64,000 nt of DNA from Allopusillimonas soli (GCF_004153445.1 NZ_SDQC01000006.1:186001-250000); one strand, 5' to 3'; shown: positions 53,365 through 63,131, counted from the stretch's first letter. Numbers and translations are program-made. The notes: generated by a model not told the origin, from the letters alone.

Positions 53365-55581
53365 TCACCCGCGCTTCAGGTCCTGGGGCGCGAAATCATC
53401 GACCTCTATGACCTGGGCGGCCGATTCCTCGGCCGCCTCAAGTACCTTGGCCTGCTCGTCGGTGATGGCGCCCCGGGCATGCGCCGCCTGCCAGTCATCG
53501 AAGCCCGCCTTGCGGATGCGGTCCAGCAGCGGTTGGGCGTCGATGGCCAATTCGTAGGCACGCTCGAGCTGTTCCACCGTGGGACTGTCGTGCCCCTCCC
53601 AGACGGCCCCGACCAGACGATCTCGGGCAGTGGACGGATCGAGCAGAATCTCGGCGCAATCGCCTGTAATGGCGTCGGGAGTGCGCCGTGCGCGCGACCA
53701 GGGCGGCAGCACCAGAAAACGCAGCAGGCCCGCGACAGATCTTGCTGGTAGGTTGACCAGCACTTCGTCCATGCAGCGATCCATGGCCGTGAAAGCATGC
53801 AGGGCACAATACCGCACCAGCGGCAAATCGGCCTCGTGCTGGCCCTCGTCGTGCCAGCGCTTCAGCACGGCGGACAACAGGAAAAGCTCCGCCAGGATAT
53901 CCCCCAGCCTTGCCGACAACATTTCCTTGCGCTTGAGTGTCCCGCCCAAGGTGAGCAGCGCCATCTCGGAAAGCAGCGAAAAGGCCGACGTCCAACGCGA
54001 AAGTCCGCGATAGAACGGCGCCGCCGCACCCACGCCGCGTGGCACGCTAGCAAACTGCCCGGCCGTCCACGCCAGGCCGGTGGCGCGAAGCGCGTTGCGC
54101 GTGCTATGGCCCAGATGCCGCCATATCACCGCGTCGAAATCGTCTTCGCCCCTGGCGGTATCGGGGTTATTGATGGCCTGGATCTCCTGCATGAGGTAGG
54201 GATGCGCGCGAATGGCGCCTTGGCCGAAAATAATGAGATTGCGTGTAAGAATGTTCGCGCCTTCGACGGTGATGGCCACAGGCAGCGCGCGATACAGATT
54301 GCCCAGGTAGTTGCTGGGGCCATCGATGACTGCCTTTCCTGCATGAATGTCCATGGCGGCGTTGACCGATTCGCGCATGCGCTCGGTGGCATGCAGCTTC
54401 ATGATCGCCGACACCACGGCCGGCTTGATGCCGGTGGCCAGTCCGGCACATGTATAGCGACGCGCCGCTTCGACCAGATAGGCATTGGCGGCCAGGCGCC
54501 CCAGTTTTTCCTGGATGCCCTCGAACTTGCCGATGGGAATGCCGAACTGTGTCCGCACCCGCGCATAGGCGCCCGATGTGTGTGCCGTAAATGTGCACGC
54601 GGCGGCAGACAGCGACGGAAGAGAGATGCCGCGCCCCGCCGCCAGCGCACTCATCAGCATCTGCCAGCCCTTGCCGGCCTGCGCCGCACCGCCGATTAGC
54701 GCATCTATGGGCACGAAGACATCATGCCCCTCCGTGGGCCCGTTCTGGAAGGCCTGCATCGCGGGCAGATGGCGCCTGCCCGTCACGACGCCGGGCAGGT
54801 TGGTGGGCACCAGGGCCACGGAAATACCGGGCTCGGGATCCCCACCCAGCAGGCCATCGGGATCGGACAGCTTGAAGGCAAGCCCCAGCACGGTGGCGAC
54901 CGGCGCCAATGTAATAAAACGCTTGCGCCAGTTCAGGCGGATGCCCAAGGTGTCGATGCCATCGACATCCTGGCGGCACACCACGCCGGTATCCACCATG
55001 GAGGCCGCATCCGACCCTGCTTCTGGACTGGTGAGGCCAAAACACGGTATTTCCTGGCCCTTGGCCAGTCGCGGCAGCCAGTAGTCGCGTTGCGCCTGCG
55101 TGCCGAACTGCAGCAGCAGTTCGCCTGGACCCAGTGAGTTGGGCACCATGGCCGTCACGGCCGCAGTTACGGAGCGTACGGATAATTGGCGCACCACCTC
55201 GGAATGCGCATAGGGGGAGAAGCCCAGCCCGCCGTACTCCTTGGGAATAATCATGCCGAAAAAACCCTGCTCCTTGAGAAAGGACCAGACTTCGGGCGGC
55301 AGGTCGCCATCGTGCCAGTTGATCTGCCAGTCGTGCAGCATGCGGCAAACCTGCGCCACCGGCCCATCCAGGAATGCCTGCTCTTCAGCGGTAAGGCTTG
55401 CCGGCGGCAGGTCGAGCATGGCCCGCCAGTCGGGCTTGCCGGCAAACAGCTGGGCCTCCCACCAGACATCGCCCGCATCAATGGCTTCTTTCTCGGTATC
55501 GGACAAACGCGGCATGGCCTTGCGGCCCATACGGTAAAGCGGCTCCGTCAACCAGCGGCGACGCCAGGCTCTCCAGTTCAT
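53365..55581 (-). CDS. fadE: Acyl-CoA dehydrogenase, FadE type
   Basis: A flavoprotein of 738 residues for the first step of fatty acid beta-oxidation. It aligns by eye with E. coli FadE through LSDTEKEAIDAGDVWWEAQL, TAEEQAFLDGPV, FGMIIPKEYGGLGFS, VPNSLGPGELLLQFG, CFGLTSPEAGSDA, FQNGPTEGHDVFVPID and ITVEGANILTRNLIIFGQGA. A C-terminal DUF1974-like helical region follows. The E. coli enzyme is about 75 residues longer at the N-terminus, where membrane segments lie; these are missing here. It faces the CoA transferase and is divergent from the SpmAB-like gene. Confidence 0.93.
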   Translation of the reverse strand: MNWRAWRRRWLTEPLYRMGRKAMPRLSDTEKEAIDAGDVWWEAQLFAGKPDWRAMLDLPPASLTAEEQAFLDGPVAQVCRMLHDWQINWHDGDLPPEVWSFLKEQGFFGMIIPKEYGGLGFSPYAHSEVVRQLSVRSVTAAVTAMVPNSLGPGELLLQFGTQAQRDYWLPRLAKGQEIPCFGLTSPEAGSDAASMVDTGVVCRQDVDGIDTLGIRLNWRKRFITLAPVATVLGLAFKLSDPDGLLGGDPEPGISVALVPTNLPGVVTGRRHLPAMQAFQNGPTEGHDVFVPIDALIGGAAQAGKGWQMLMSALAAGRGISLPSLSAAACTFTAHTSGAYARVRTQFGIPIGKFEGIQEKLGRLAANAYLVEAARRYTCAGLATGIKPAVVSAIMKLHATERMRESVNAAMDIHAGKAVIDGPSNYLGNLYRALPVAITVEGANILTRNLIIFGQGAIRAHPYLMQEIQAINNPDTARGEDDFDAVIWRHLGHSTRNALRATGLAWTAGQFASVPRGVGAAAPFYRGLSRWTSAFSLLSEMALLTLGGTLKRKEMLSARLGDILAELFLLSAVLKRWHDEGQHEADLPLVRYCALHAFTAMDRCMDEVLVNLPARSVAGLLRFLVLPPWSRARRTPDAITGDCAEILLDPSTARDRLVGAVWEGHDSPTVEQLERAYELAIDAQPLLDRIRKAGFDDWQAAHARGAITDEQAKVLEAAEESAAQVIEVDDFAPQDLKRG

Positions 55582-55723
55582 GAGGCACCTTCCCAGATAT
55601 CAAGACACATTCATTATCCCCTGAAAGACGGCATCCTGAACAGGCGGACGCCATATGGGTCTGGGTTCACCCAGCTAATGTCTGCGACAATCATGTCTGC
55701 CGCAATCCGAAAATCAGGACCTC

Positions 55724-56953
55724 ATGCTCAATACGCTCTGGCTCGCGTTCTTCGTCGTAGGCGCCCTGTCGGGCCTGTACCAATGGCTGGTGCTGCACGA
55801 TACCGACGTGTTTGCCCGTATCGTGGGCGGCCTGTTCGACATGGCCGACCTGTCGGTGCAGATCATGATCCTGCTTTTCGGCACCTTGACGCTATGGCTG
55901 GGTTTTTTGCGCATCGCCGAAGCCGCGGGGCTGGTCGAAAAGCTCAGCCGGCTTCTCGGCCCGCTGTTCGCGCGGCTCATGCCGGGCGTGCCGCGCGGCC
56001 ATCCAGCCCTGGGGCTCATCACGCTCAACTTTGCCGCCAACGGTCTGGGGCTGGACAACGCGGCCACGCCGATCGGGCTGCGGGCCATGCGCGAACTACA
56101 AAGCCTGAACACGGATCCGAAATCCGCCACCAACGCGCAAATCCTGTTCCTGGTGCTGAACTCGTCGTCGCTCACGCTGCTGCCCGTCACCATCTTCATG
56201 TACCGCGCGCAGCAAGGTGCGCCCGATCCGGCCATGGTGTTCCTGCCCATATTGCTGGCCACGTCGGCCTCCTCGCTGGTGGGCCTGCTGTCGGTCGCGT
56301 TCATGCAGCGGCTCAAGCTCTACGATCCCGTTGTCCTCGCCTGGTTGGGTGGCATCATCCTGGGGCTGGGCGGCATCATGGCCGCGCTCGCCACGCTCAG
56401 CACCGCCGCCATCCAGGCCACGTCCTCGCTGGTGGGCAATCTGGTACTGTTCGGCATCATCATGGCCTTCCTGCTGGCAGGGGCCTGGAAAAAGGTGGCC
56501 GTGTATGAATGTTTCGTGGAAGGCGCGCGCGAAGGCTTTGGCATTGCACGTGATCTGCTGCCCTACCTCGTCGCCATGCTGTGCGCCATTGGCGTGCTGC
56601 GCGCCTCGGGCGCGCTGGATGTCATTCTGGATGCAGTACGCTGGCTGGCGCATGGCGCTGGCCTGGATACTCGCTTTGTCGATGCTTTGCCCACCGCATT
56701 GGTCAAACCTTTTTCGGGCAGCGCCGCGCGCGCCATGCTCATCGAAACCATGCAGCACTTTGGCGTGGACAGCTTCCCTGCCCTGCTGGCCGCCACCGTG
56801 CAGGGCAGCACAGAAACCACCTTTTATGTCCTGGCCGTATACTTTGGCGCCGTCGGCATCCAGCGCGCGCGGCACGCCGTGGGATGCGCCGTGCTCGCGG
56901 ATCTGGCCGGGGTGCTCGCATCCATAGGCATCTGCTATTGGTTCTTTGGCTAG
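55724..56953 (+). CDS. SpmA/SpmB-like nucleoside recognition (Gate) domain membrane protein
   Basis: A 409-residue inner-membrane protein, a fusion of the two halves known in Bacillus as spore maturation proteins SpmA and SpmB. The first half has TLNFAANGLGLDNAATPIGL and RAMRELQSLN. The second half has LLPYLVAMLCAIGVLRASGA and KPFSGSAARAML, followed by TVQGSTETTFYVLAVYFGAV. About ten hydrophobic segments are seen. Non-sporulating bacteria carry it widely; transport is likely but no substrate is known. It is convergent with the MaoC gene (40-base gap). Confidence 0.9.
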   Translation: MLNTLWLAFFVVGALSGLYQWLVLHDTDVFARIVGGLFDMADLSVQIMILLFGTLTLWLGFLRIAEAAGLVEKLSRLLGPLFARLMPGVPRGHPALGLITLNFAANGLGLDNAATPIGLRAMRELQSLNTDPKSATNAQILFLVLNSSSLTLLPVTIFMYRAQQGAPDPAMVFLPILLATSASSLVGLLSVAFMQRLKLYDPVVLAWLGGIILGLGGIMAALATLSTAAIQATSSLVGNLVLFGIIMAFLLAGAWKKVAVYECFVEGAREGFGIARDLLPYLVAMLCAIGVLRASGALDVILDAVRWLAHGAGLDTRFVDALPTALVKPFSGSAARAMLIETMQHFGVDSFPALLAATVQGSTETTFYVLAVYFGAVGIQRARHAVGCAVLADLAGVLASIGICYWFFG

Positions 56954-56993
56954 CCCGAACCGAACCCCGAAGTCTCAAAGCGAAAAAAACCGC

Positions 56994-57437
56994 CTAGACG
57001 CCGCTTCCCAGGTCGAACAGGCTTGTAGCCTCAACCTCCAGGACCTGCTCATCGCGCTGGTTGAACACGCGCCAGGTCCAACGCAGTATGCCCAGGTCCT
57101 TGCGCGACTCGGACGTGCGCAGGGAATCCACCTTGGCCTCCAGGCGCAGCGCATCGCCAGGACGCACAGGCTTGAGCCAGCGCAGCTTTTCCAGCCCTGG
57201 AGAGCCGAACGACTCGGAATTCTGCAAGGCCGCTTCCACCGCCATGCGCATGGCTATGCCGCACGTGAGCCAGCCACTGGCAATCAGGCCATCCCAGCGT
57301 CCCGTCCGGGCTCGCTCGGGATCCACATGGAACCACTGCGGGTCATAGGCCTTGGCAAATGCCAGCATTTCTTCTTCGCTGACGACCACGGGGGGATGGG
57401 TGATGACCATCCCCACCTTCAGTTCACTGAATTTCAT
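56994..57437 (-). CDS. MaoC family (R)-specific hydratase
   Basis: A single-hotdog hydratase of 147 residues. The hydratase site is FAKAYDPQWFHVDPE, with the Asp and His of the catalytic hydratase 2 motif, followed by GLIASGWLTCGIAMRM. Such enzymes add water to enoyl-CoAs. The start at 57437 gives MKFSELKVG; an in-frame ATG upstream would add 32 unlikely residues. It lies 82 bases after boxA on the same strand, so it may be the last gene of the box operon and serve the lower benzoyl-CoA pathway. That role is inferred from position. Confidence 0.88.
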   Translation of the reverse strand: MKFSELKVGMVITHPPVVVSEEEMLAFAKAYDPQWFHVDPERARTGRWDGLIASGWLTCGIAMRMAVEAALQNSESFGSPGLEKLRWLKPVRPGDALRLEAKVDSLRTSESRKDLGILRWTWRVFNQRDEQVLEVEATSLFDLGSGV

Positions 57438-57519
57438 GTTGCTTCCACTCTTTTTCTGAAGCCAGCAGTGTAACTGTTTGTCGGGGCATCGGTGCCGTTC
57501 CCCCCGGTGAACCGTGTCC

Positions 57520-58794
57520 TCAGTAGGTTTCAAAATGAAGGCGGCCCTGCGACTTCAGTTGCGCATGCAGCGCCGGCCAGTCATGCCCCGCCTGGGCCGC
57601 CACCGCCTCCAAGGCCTGAAGCACGCCCTGCTCCATTCCCTTCAGTCCGCACACATAAATGCAGGTATGCGCGCTGCCCAGCAGGGCGGCCATGTCCTCG
57701 CCACGCTCCTGGATCAGATCCTGGACATAGCGCTTGGGCTGGCCGGGCTCGCGCGACAGGGCCAGATTGATATCGATGAAATCACGCGGCAGCTTCATCA
57801 ACGGCCCGAAATAAGGCAGCTCGGCCTGCGTGCGGGCGCCAAAGAACAGCATGAGGCGACCGTCGAAAGCCGCGTCCTTGAGCAGGCGGCGGCAATGCTC
57901 GGTCATGGCGCGCATTGGCGCCGATCCTGTTCCCGTGCAAATCATCACAATGTTGGCGCCCGGATGATTGGGCATGAGGAAGCTCTGCCCGAAAGGCCCG
58001 ATGACCTGCACCGTATCGTGCTTCTTCAAGTCGCACAGATAATTGGAACATACACCGCGCACCGGCGAGCCGTCATGCCCGATGGTGACCCGCTTTACCG
58101 TTAGCGCAAGATTGTTGTAGCGCGGCCGTTCGCCATCGCGCGGGCTGGCGATGGAATACTGGCGCGCATGATAGGGCCTGCCATTTTCATCGGCGCCGGG
58201 CGGAAAAATAGCAATGGACTGCCCTTCCAGCACCGGAAAGGTCGTACTGCCAAAATCCAGCACAATATGGCGGATGTCGCTCTCCGTATCGTCACCGCTA
58301 ACCCTGTAATTACCCACGACTGTCGCCGTGACCGGGTTCTTGTGCGTGTACAGATTCACATAGGGATGCGCCGCGGACCACGGCGGGATGCTGGCTCCCG
58401 CAGCCGTGGATGGCAGGCCATCCAGCATGATCGCGCCCTCATCCCCCGCTTGAACTGGCTGGGCGGCATCGCCGGACTTCTGCTCGTCCGCCGCACCCAG
58501 GACTGCCTCGTCCGGCAGAGCCTGGGGAGCGGGCAGTTCATCCCAGGAGAACTGCTGCTCCAGCGTATAAGGCTGATCCGTGAGCACCTTGATCCATGAA
58601 TCCACGGCACCGGTCGGGCAAGGCGGCACACAGGCCATGCAAGCCTGGCAGATGCTTGCATCGACCACATAATTGTTGTCGTCGTGGGTTATGGCATCAA
58701 TCGGACAGGTTTCCTCACAGGTGTTGCAGCGTATGCAGACCTCGGGATCGATCAGGTGCTGATTAAGGATGCGTGCGGGTATGGGTGCGTTCAT
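57520..58794 (-). CDS. boxA: Benzoyl-CoA 2,3-epoxidase reductase subunit BoxA
   Basis: The iron-sulfur flavoprotein that passes electrons from NADPH to BoxB, 424 residues. Two [4Fe-4S] sites are visible near the N-terminus: C20, C23, C26, C30 and C49, C52, C55, C59. A Glu/Ala-rich linker follows, then a ferredoxin-NADP reductase module with the FAD motif [25 protein letters not shown] for NADP and [12 protein letters not shown]. BoxA lies 30 bases after boxB on the same strand. Motif order and length match known BoxA of Azoarcus. Confidence 0.96.
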   Translation of the reverse strand: MNAPIPARILNQHLIDPEVCIRCNTCEETCPIDAITHDDNNYVVDASICQACMACVPPCPTGAVDSWIKVLTDQPYTLEQQFSWDELPAPQALPDEAVLGAADEQKSGDAAQPVQAGDEGAIMLDGLPSTAAGASIPPWSAAHPYVNLYTHKNPVTATVVGNYRVSGDDTESDIRHIVLDFGSTTFPVLEGQSIAIFPPGADENGRPYHARQYSIASPRDGERPRYNNLALTVKRVTIGHDGSPVRGVCSNYLCDLKKHDTVQVIGPFGQSFLMPNHPGANIVMICTGTGSAPMRAMTEHCRRLLKDAAFDGRLMLFFGARTQAELPYFGPLMKLPRDFIDINLALSREPGQPKRYVQDLIQERGEDMAALLGSAHTCIYVCGLKGMEQGVLQALEAVAAQAGHDWPALHAQLKSQGRLHFETY

Positions 58795-58824
58795 GTTCGC
58801 CTCCCTCGATGCCAGGCTTCCGGC

Positions 58825-60252
58825 TCAGTTGAACCGGATGTATTCGAAGTTCACGGGCTGGCGGTTGATGCCGATGACCGGCGGTGCGATCCAATTCGCA
58901 AACTTTCCGGGCTCAACCACGCGGCCCATCAACGACGCCACGAATTCGCGGTCTTCCGCAGAGGGCAGCCAGTCATGCTCGTGAGCGCGCCATTGTTCCT
59001 CCGTCACAACCGTGCCGTCGGGCGCCACGCGTATGCCCGCTAGCGAGCCGATACGGCGGTTGAAGGCCTTGTGCGGCAACTGCAGCCGGAAGGCAATGCC
59101 CTTCTTTTCCAGCACCTTGTTCCAGCGGCCCACCCCGGCCATCGAGTCCTTGATGAAGTCATCGCGCAGCACTTCGTTCAGGGCATTGAGCATGGGCACT
59201 TCCACCTCGCGCAGGCGACCGTCCGCCACTTCCAGCACCTTGTAGGTGTCGTGCTTCAGGACATGGTCATCCGTTCGCTTGCCTTCCTCGTAGCGGCCTT
59301 TCAGTCCGGCGCTGTAGAAAATGGCAGCGTTGGAGGACTGATCAGCCCCGAACAGATCGATGGTGACGCTGTAATGGAAATTCAAATAACGCTGGATGGT
59401 CTGGAGATCTATGACACCCGCTGCGCGCACGCTCTCCGGGTTCTCTGTACCCAGCTCGTTCATGACATCGGCGGTGCGCTGGAGAATGCGCGACACGCCC
59501 GACTCGCCCACAAACATATGATGGGCCTCTTCGGTCAGCATGAATTTTGTGGTGCGGGCGAGCGGATCAAAACCGGACTCAGCCAGGGCGCACAACTGGA
59601 ACTTGCCATCCCGGTCGGTGAAGTAGGTAAACATGAAGAATGCCAGCCAGTCCGGCGTCTTCTCATTGAACGCGCCCAGGATCCTGGGGCTGTCCTGGTC
59701 ACCCGAATTGCGCTGCAGCAAGGCATCGGCCTCTTCCCGGCCATCACGTCCGAAGTAGCGGTGCAGCAAATACACCATGGCCCACAAATGGCGGCCCTCC
59801 TCGACATTGACCTGGAAGAGGTTGCGAAGATCGTATTGAGAAGGCGCCGTCAGGCCCAGGTGCCGCTGCTGTTCGACTGATGCGGGCTCGGTGTCGCCCT
59901 GGGTGACGATAATGCGGCGCAGGTTGGCGCGGTGTTCACCCGGCGCCTCCTGCCATGCATCGCGGCCCTTGTTCTCACCGAAATGGATCTTGCGTTCGCC
60001 ATCTTGCGGCGCAAGAAAAATGCCCCAGCGGTAATCCGGCATTTTCACATGATCGAAATGCGCCCATCCGTCAGGCTGGACGCTGACTGCCGTTCGCAGA
60101 TAGACATCGAAACTCTGGGCGCCCTCAGGGCCCATTTCCTGCCACCAATTAAGATAGTTGGGCTGCCAGTGTTCCAAAGCGCGTTGCAGCGCACGGTCAT
60201 TGGAAAGGTTGACGTTGTTGGGAATTTTGTCTGTGTAATTGATGCCGGACAT
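58825..60252 (-). CDS. boxB: Benzoyl-CoA 2,3-epoxidase oxygenase subunit BoxB
   Basis: The diiron oxygenase that converts benzoyl-CoA and O2 to 2,3-epoxybenzoyl-CoA, 475 residues. Iron-ligand segments are visible in VEEGRHLWAMVYLLHRYFG and LTEEAHHMFVGESGVSRIL. The N-terminus MSGINYTDKIPNNVNLSNDR and the C-terminal QPVNFEYIRFN are highly characteristic. It lies 33 bases after boxC and 30 before boxA, so it is the middle gene of boxCBA. Confidence 0.97.
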   Translation of the reverse strand: MSGINYTDKIPNNVNLSNDRALQRALEHWQPNYLNWWQEMGPEGAQSFDVYLRTAVSVQPDGWAHFDHVKMPDYRWGIFLAPQDGERKIHFGENKGRDAWQEAPGEHRANLRRIIVTQGDTEPASVEQQRHLGLTAPSQYDLRNLFQVNVEEGRHLWAMVYLLHRYFGRDGREEADALLQRNSGDQDSPRILGAFNEKTPDWLAFFMFTYFTDRDGKFQLCALAESGFDPLARTTKFMLTEEAHHMFVGESGVSRILQRTADVMNELGTENPESVRAAGVIDLQTIQRYLNFHYSVTIDLFGADQSSNAAIFYSAGLKGRYEEGKRTDDHVLKHDTYKVLEVADGRLREVEVPMLNALNEVLRDDFIKDSMAGVGRWNKVLEKKGIAFRLQLPHKAFNRRIGSLAGIRVAPDGTVVTEEQWRAHEHDWLPSAEDREFVASLMGRVVEPGKFANWIAPPVIGINRQPVNFEYIRFN

Positions 60253-60285
60253 GTCTCTTGCTCCTGAGGGTTGTGTTGGGGCCTG

Positions 60286-61944
60286 CTACACGCGATTCCA
60301 GTCAAATGCCGCCTGCTCGCCCTTGCCGTACAACTTCAGGGCGCCTTTTTCTCCCGACGCATTGGGGCGATAGAAGATCCAGTTCTGCCATGCAGACAGA
60401 CGCCCGAATATCCGTGTCTCCATGGTTTCCTGTCCGCCGAAGCGAAGATTGGCCTCGAGGCCGGTCAGCGAATCAGGCGAAAGCGCACTGCGCTCCTCAA
60501 TGGCGATGCGTATCTCATCGTGCCAATCGATGCCGTCCAGGGCATAGGTCACCAGGCCCAGTGCCTCAGCCTGCGCCGGCTCCAGCATGGCGCCGATCTG
60601 TTCCCGCAACGCCTGCATGGGCTGTGCCTCGTCATAGAAGCGGCGCGCCAGGCGGCTCTGCCCGCTTACCATGGGATAGTGGCCGAAGTTCAGCTCGCTC
60701 AAGGCCACCCTCGCCGGTCGCCCGGCGTCGGGATCGTCAAGCATGTAGATGCGATCGCATGCCAATGCCAGTTCCAGCAGCGTGCCGGCAAAGCACGATC
60801 CTTCTTCGATCAGCGCAAACAGCGAACGGGAACTAACGTCCAGGCGGGCAAGCGCGCGCCGCAGCATGCCCGCGACCTCGCGTACAAACCAGTGGCCGCT
60901 TTCGCGCGCCAGCGTCTCATCGACTGCCATTACCAGGGCCGGATCGCCCTCCGTCTTGAATATCCACGTACCGATATCCAGCTCGTTGGTACGCATGTTG
61001 AGTATGGCGTCGTCAAGCTCACGTGCCAACTGCAGCGGCCACCAGGCAGCGCCTTCTCCCAGTATGCCTTCGATATCCCGCGCGGGCGGCGACTGTGGCG
61101 CGCGCACCGTCCAGGTTGCCAGGCGTCTGCCGCGATCGATATCGACCTGCACAAGCCGATAGGCGAGCCCGTCCGCGGAATCCGTGCGTTCAATCGGCGT
61201 CAATGCGATCCCCTGAGCATCAGCCGGGCGATCACTCTGCGCCGCCAACTCAAGCGCCCGGGCCTGGACAGCCTGGGAGAACTGTGCCGGCTTGGCCACC
61301 GAGTCGACCAGTCGCCAGTCCTGAGCCCGCTGGCCTCGTATGCCTTCGACCAGCGTACAGAAAATATCGGCGTGGTCGTGCCGCACACGGCGCTTGTCCG
61401 TCAGGCGGGTAAGGCCGCCGGTTCCAGGCAGGACGCCCAGCAGCGGCACCTCGGGCAGCGCAACTGACGACGAGCGATCATCCACCAGGAGAATTTCATC
61501 ACAGGCCATGGCCAGTTCGTAACCACCGCCGGCGCAGGCGCCGTTGAGCGCGGCCAGGAATTTCAGCCCGCCGTGCCGGCTGCTGTCTTCCATGCCATTG
61601 CGGGTTTCGTTGGTGAACTTGCAGAAATTCACCTTCCAGGCATGACTGGACAGGCCCAGCATGAAAATGTTGGCGCCCGAGCAGAAAATCCGTTCCTTGA
61701 GGCTGGTCACCACGACAGTGCGCACTTCGGGATGCTCGAAGCGGATGCGCTGCAAGGCGTCATGAAGTTCGATATCCACGCCTAAGTCATACGAATTGAG
61801 CTTGAGCTTGTACCCCGGGCGGATGCCGCCGTCCTCGGCAACATCCATGGCCAGAGTGGCCACCGGTCCATCGAACGTCATGGACCAATGCCGATACCGG
61901 GAGGGATCGGTGCGGAAATCAACAGATGTGGTGGTATCGCTCAT
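60286..61944 (-). CDS. boxC: 2,3-epoxybenzoyl-CoA dihydrolase BoxC
   Basis: A double crotonase-domain enzyme of 552 residues that opens the epoxide non-oxygenolytically to 3,4-dehydroadipyl-CoA semialdehyde and formate. The first domain has FCSGANIFMLGLSSHAWKVN, GACAGGGYELAMACDEILLV and LPEVPLLGVLPGTGGLTRL. The second has SCFAGTLLELALACDRIYML and LSELNFGHYPMVSGQSRLA. It is the first gene of boxCBA, with a strong promoter and two BoxR-type boxes 65-115 bases upstream. The next enzyme, aldehyde dehydrogenase BoxD, is not in this window. Confidence 0.97.
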   Translation of the reverse strand: MSDTTTSVDFRTDPSRYRHWSMTFDGPVATLAMDVAEDGGIRPGYKLKLNSYDLGVDIELHDALQRIRFEHPEVRTVVVTSLKERIFCSGANIFMLGLSSHAWKVNFCKFTNETRNGMEDSSRHGGLKFLAALNGACAGGGYELAMACDEILLVDDRSSSVALPEVPLLGVLPGTGGLTRLTDKRRVRHDHADIFCTLVEGIRGQRAQDWRLVDSVAKPAQFSQAVQARALELAAQSDRPADAQGIALTPIERTDSADGLAYRLVQVDIDRGRRLATWTVRAPQSPPARDIEGILGEGAAWWPLQLARELDDAILNMRTNELDIGTWIFKTEGDPALVMAVDETLARESGHWFVREVAGMLRRALARLDVSSRSLFALIEEGSCFAGTLLELALACDRIYMLDDPDAGRPARVALSELNFGHYPMVSGQSRLARRFYDEAQPMQALREQIGAMLEPAQAEALGLVTYALDGIDWHDEIRIAIEERSALSPDSLTGLEANLRFGGQETMETRIFGRLSAWQNWIFYRPNASGEKGALKLYGKGEQAAFDWNRV

Positions 61945-62007
61945 GATTCATCCCTTGTTGTCTCGTTCCGGCGAAGTGAATAATAATTCCTTCGCACCAT
62001 TTATAAA

Positions 62008-62059
62008 TGCAGAATATTGCATTTTTTTGGATGCGTCAAGAAAAATGCATAAAAATGCA
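62008..62059 (-). promoter_or_regulatory. boxCBA promoter with two BoxR-type operators
   Basis: On the minus strand TTGACG (62034-62039) and TATTCT (62011-62016) are separated by 17 bases, a good sigma70 promoter reading into boxC. Two copies of TGCA-N6-TGCA flank and overlap it: 62008-62021, which covers the -10, and 62046-62059, just upstream of the -35. BzdR/BoxR-type regulators are known to bind TGCA-containing repeats and to be released by benzoyl-CoA. The layout predicts repression by blocking polymerase. Confidence 0.82.
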
Positions 62060-62088
62060 TACCACAGACAAGATGCGTGATTTACGGC

Positions 62089-63036
62089 CTAGGCTTCCAG
62101 CCCAGTTGCCTCGCGGACATGCTCCCGCAAATGCGCAAAGCAGTCCTGCAGGGTGACCTCGCTGGTGAGACATTGCCAGTCGGCCTTCGCATAAAAGGCC
62201 TCACGACTGGAGAGAATACGCTTGAGATCGGCCATGGCCTCGTTGTTGCCCGCCATGGGGCGGAAATCGCCTTGGGCCATGACACGCTGCATATGATCCT
62301 CGGGAGAGGCCCGCAGCCAGATGGTGTAGCAATGCGATAGCAGCAAATTCAGCGTGCCAGGCTCGGACACAAGCCCGCCCGGCGTGGCCAGCACCATTTC
62401 CGGGTAGATTTGTAAAGATTCCTCAAGCGCGCGGCGCTCGTAGCGGCGATAGGCCGTGGGGCCATAGAGGCTGTGTATTTCGAGAATGCCGCAGCCGGCC
62501 ACCCGCTCGATTTCGGCACTGAGCTCGACGAAGGGATACCCCAGATCGGCCGCCAGCAAACGGCCCAGCGTGGATTTGCCGGCGCCGCGCAGTCCGATCA
62601 GGGCAATCTGCTGCAGCTTGTTGCGCCGCTGGGCATCGGGATCGTCAAACAGTTCGGCCAGCAACTGCCTGGCGCGCTGCAGATCCTGCTCAGGGCGATC
62701 CTCAAGCAACTGCCGTATCAGCAGCCACTCCGGGGTGGACGTGGTGACATCGCCCACCAGCTCCGCCAGCACGCAATTGAAGGCGGAGGCAATCTGCCGC
62801 AGCACGAGGATGGACGCATTGCCCACGCCCTGCTCCAGATTGGCAAGATGACGTTCCGACACGGAAGCGGCCCTGGCAAGCTCCTTTCGCGTCATGCCGC
62901 GCCGGGCTCGCATCCGGCGTACCCGCTCCCCCAACGCAGCCAGAAAAGGGTCTGCGCCCTCGCCGCGCGCATCGGAACCCGCGGACACTGTACGCCCGCG
63001 TTCTGGGGAAGCGGGATCGACTGCTTTATTTTTCAC
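62089..63036 (-). CDS. boxR: BoxR/BzdR-type transcriptional regulator (HTH-shikimate kinase fusion)
   Basis: A repressor of benzoate degradation genes that senses benzoyl-CoA, 315 residues. An XRE helix-turn-helix (ARRGMTRKELARAASVSERH and following, about 45-85) is joined to a shikimate-kinase-like domain that serves as effector sensor, with P-loop GLRGAGKS (148-155) and TPGGLVSEPGT. It is transcribed ahead of boxCBA on the same strand, 144 bases away, and is divergent from the ligase gene. TGCA-type boxes stand in both intergenic regions, including over its own TATAAT at 63069-63074, so it is probably autoregulated. Confidence 0.96.
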   Translation of the reverse strand: MKNKAVDPASPERGRTVSAGSDARGEGADPFLAALGERVRRMRARRGMTRKELARAASVSERHLANLEQGVGNASILVLRQIASAFNCVLAELVGDVTTSTPEWLLIRQLLEDRPEQDLQRARQLLAELFDDPDAQRRNKLQQIALIGLRGAGKSTLGRLLAADLGYPFVELSAEIERVAGCGILEIHSLYGPTAYRRYERRALEESLQIYPEMVLATPGGLVSEPGTLNLLLSHCYTIWLRASPEDHMQRVMAQGDFRPMAGNNEAMADLKRILSSREAFYAKADWQCLTSEVTLQDCFAHLREHVREATGLEA

Positions 63037-63065
63037 CCAGAAAAACCCTTATCTGACGATGAATA

Positions 63066-63121
63066 TGCATTATAGTGCTTGACTTGGTTTGGTAAAAGAC
63101 ATAATTTTGCATCAGGATGCA
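63066..63121. promoter_or_regulatory. Divergent boxR/benzoate-CoA ligase promoter with two BoxR-type operators
   Basis: Plus strand: TTGACT (63079-63084) and TAATTT (63102-63107) with 17-base spacing read towards the ligase gene. Minus strand: a perfect TATAAT (63069-63074) reads towards boxR, but its -35 is weak. TGCA-N6-TGCT (63066-63079) touches the plus-strand -35 and covers the boxR -10. TGCA-N6-TGCA (63108-63121) begins right after the plus-strand -10. One bound repressor pair could therefore silence both directions. Confidence 0.78.
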
Positions 63122-63131
63122 CAAGTTTAAC

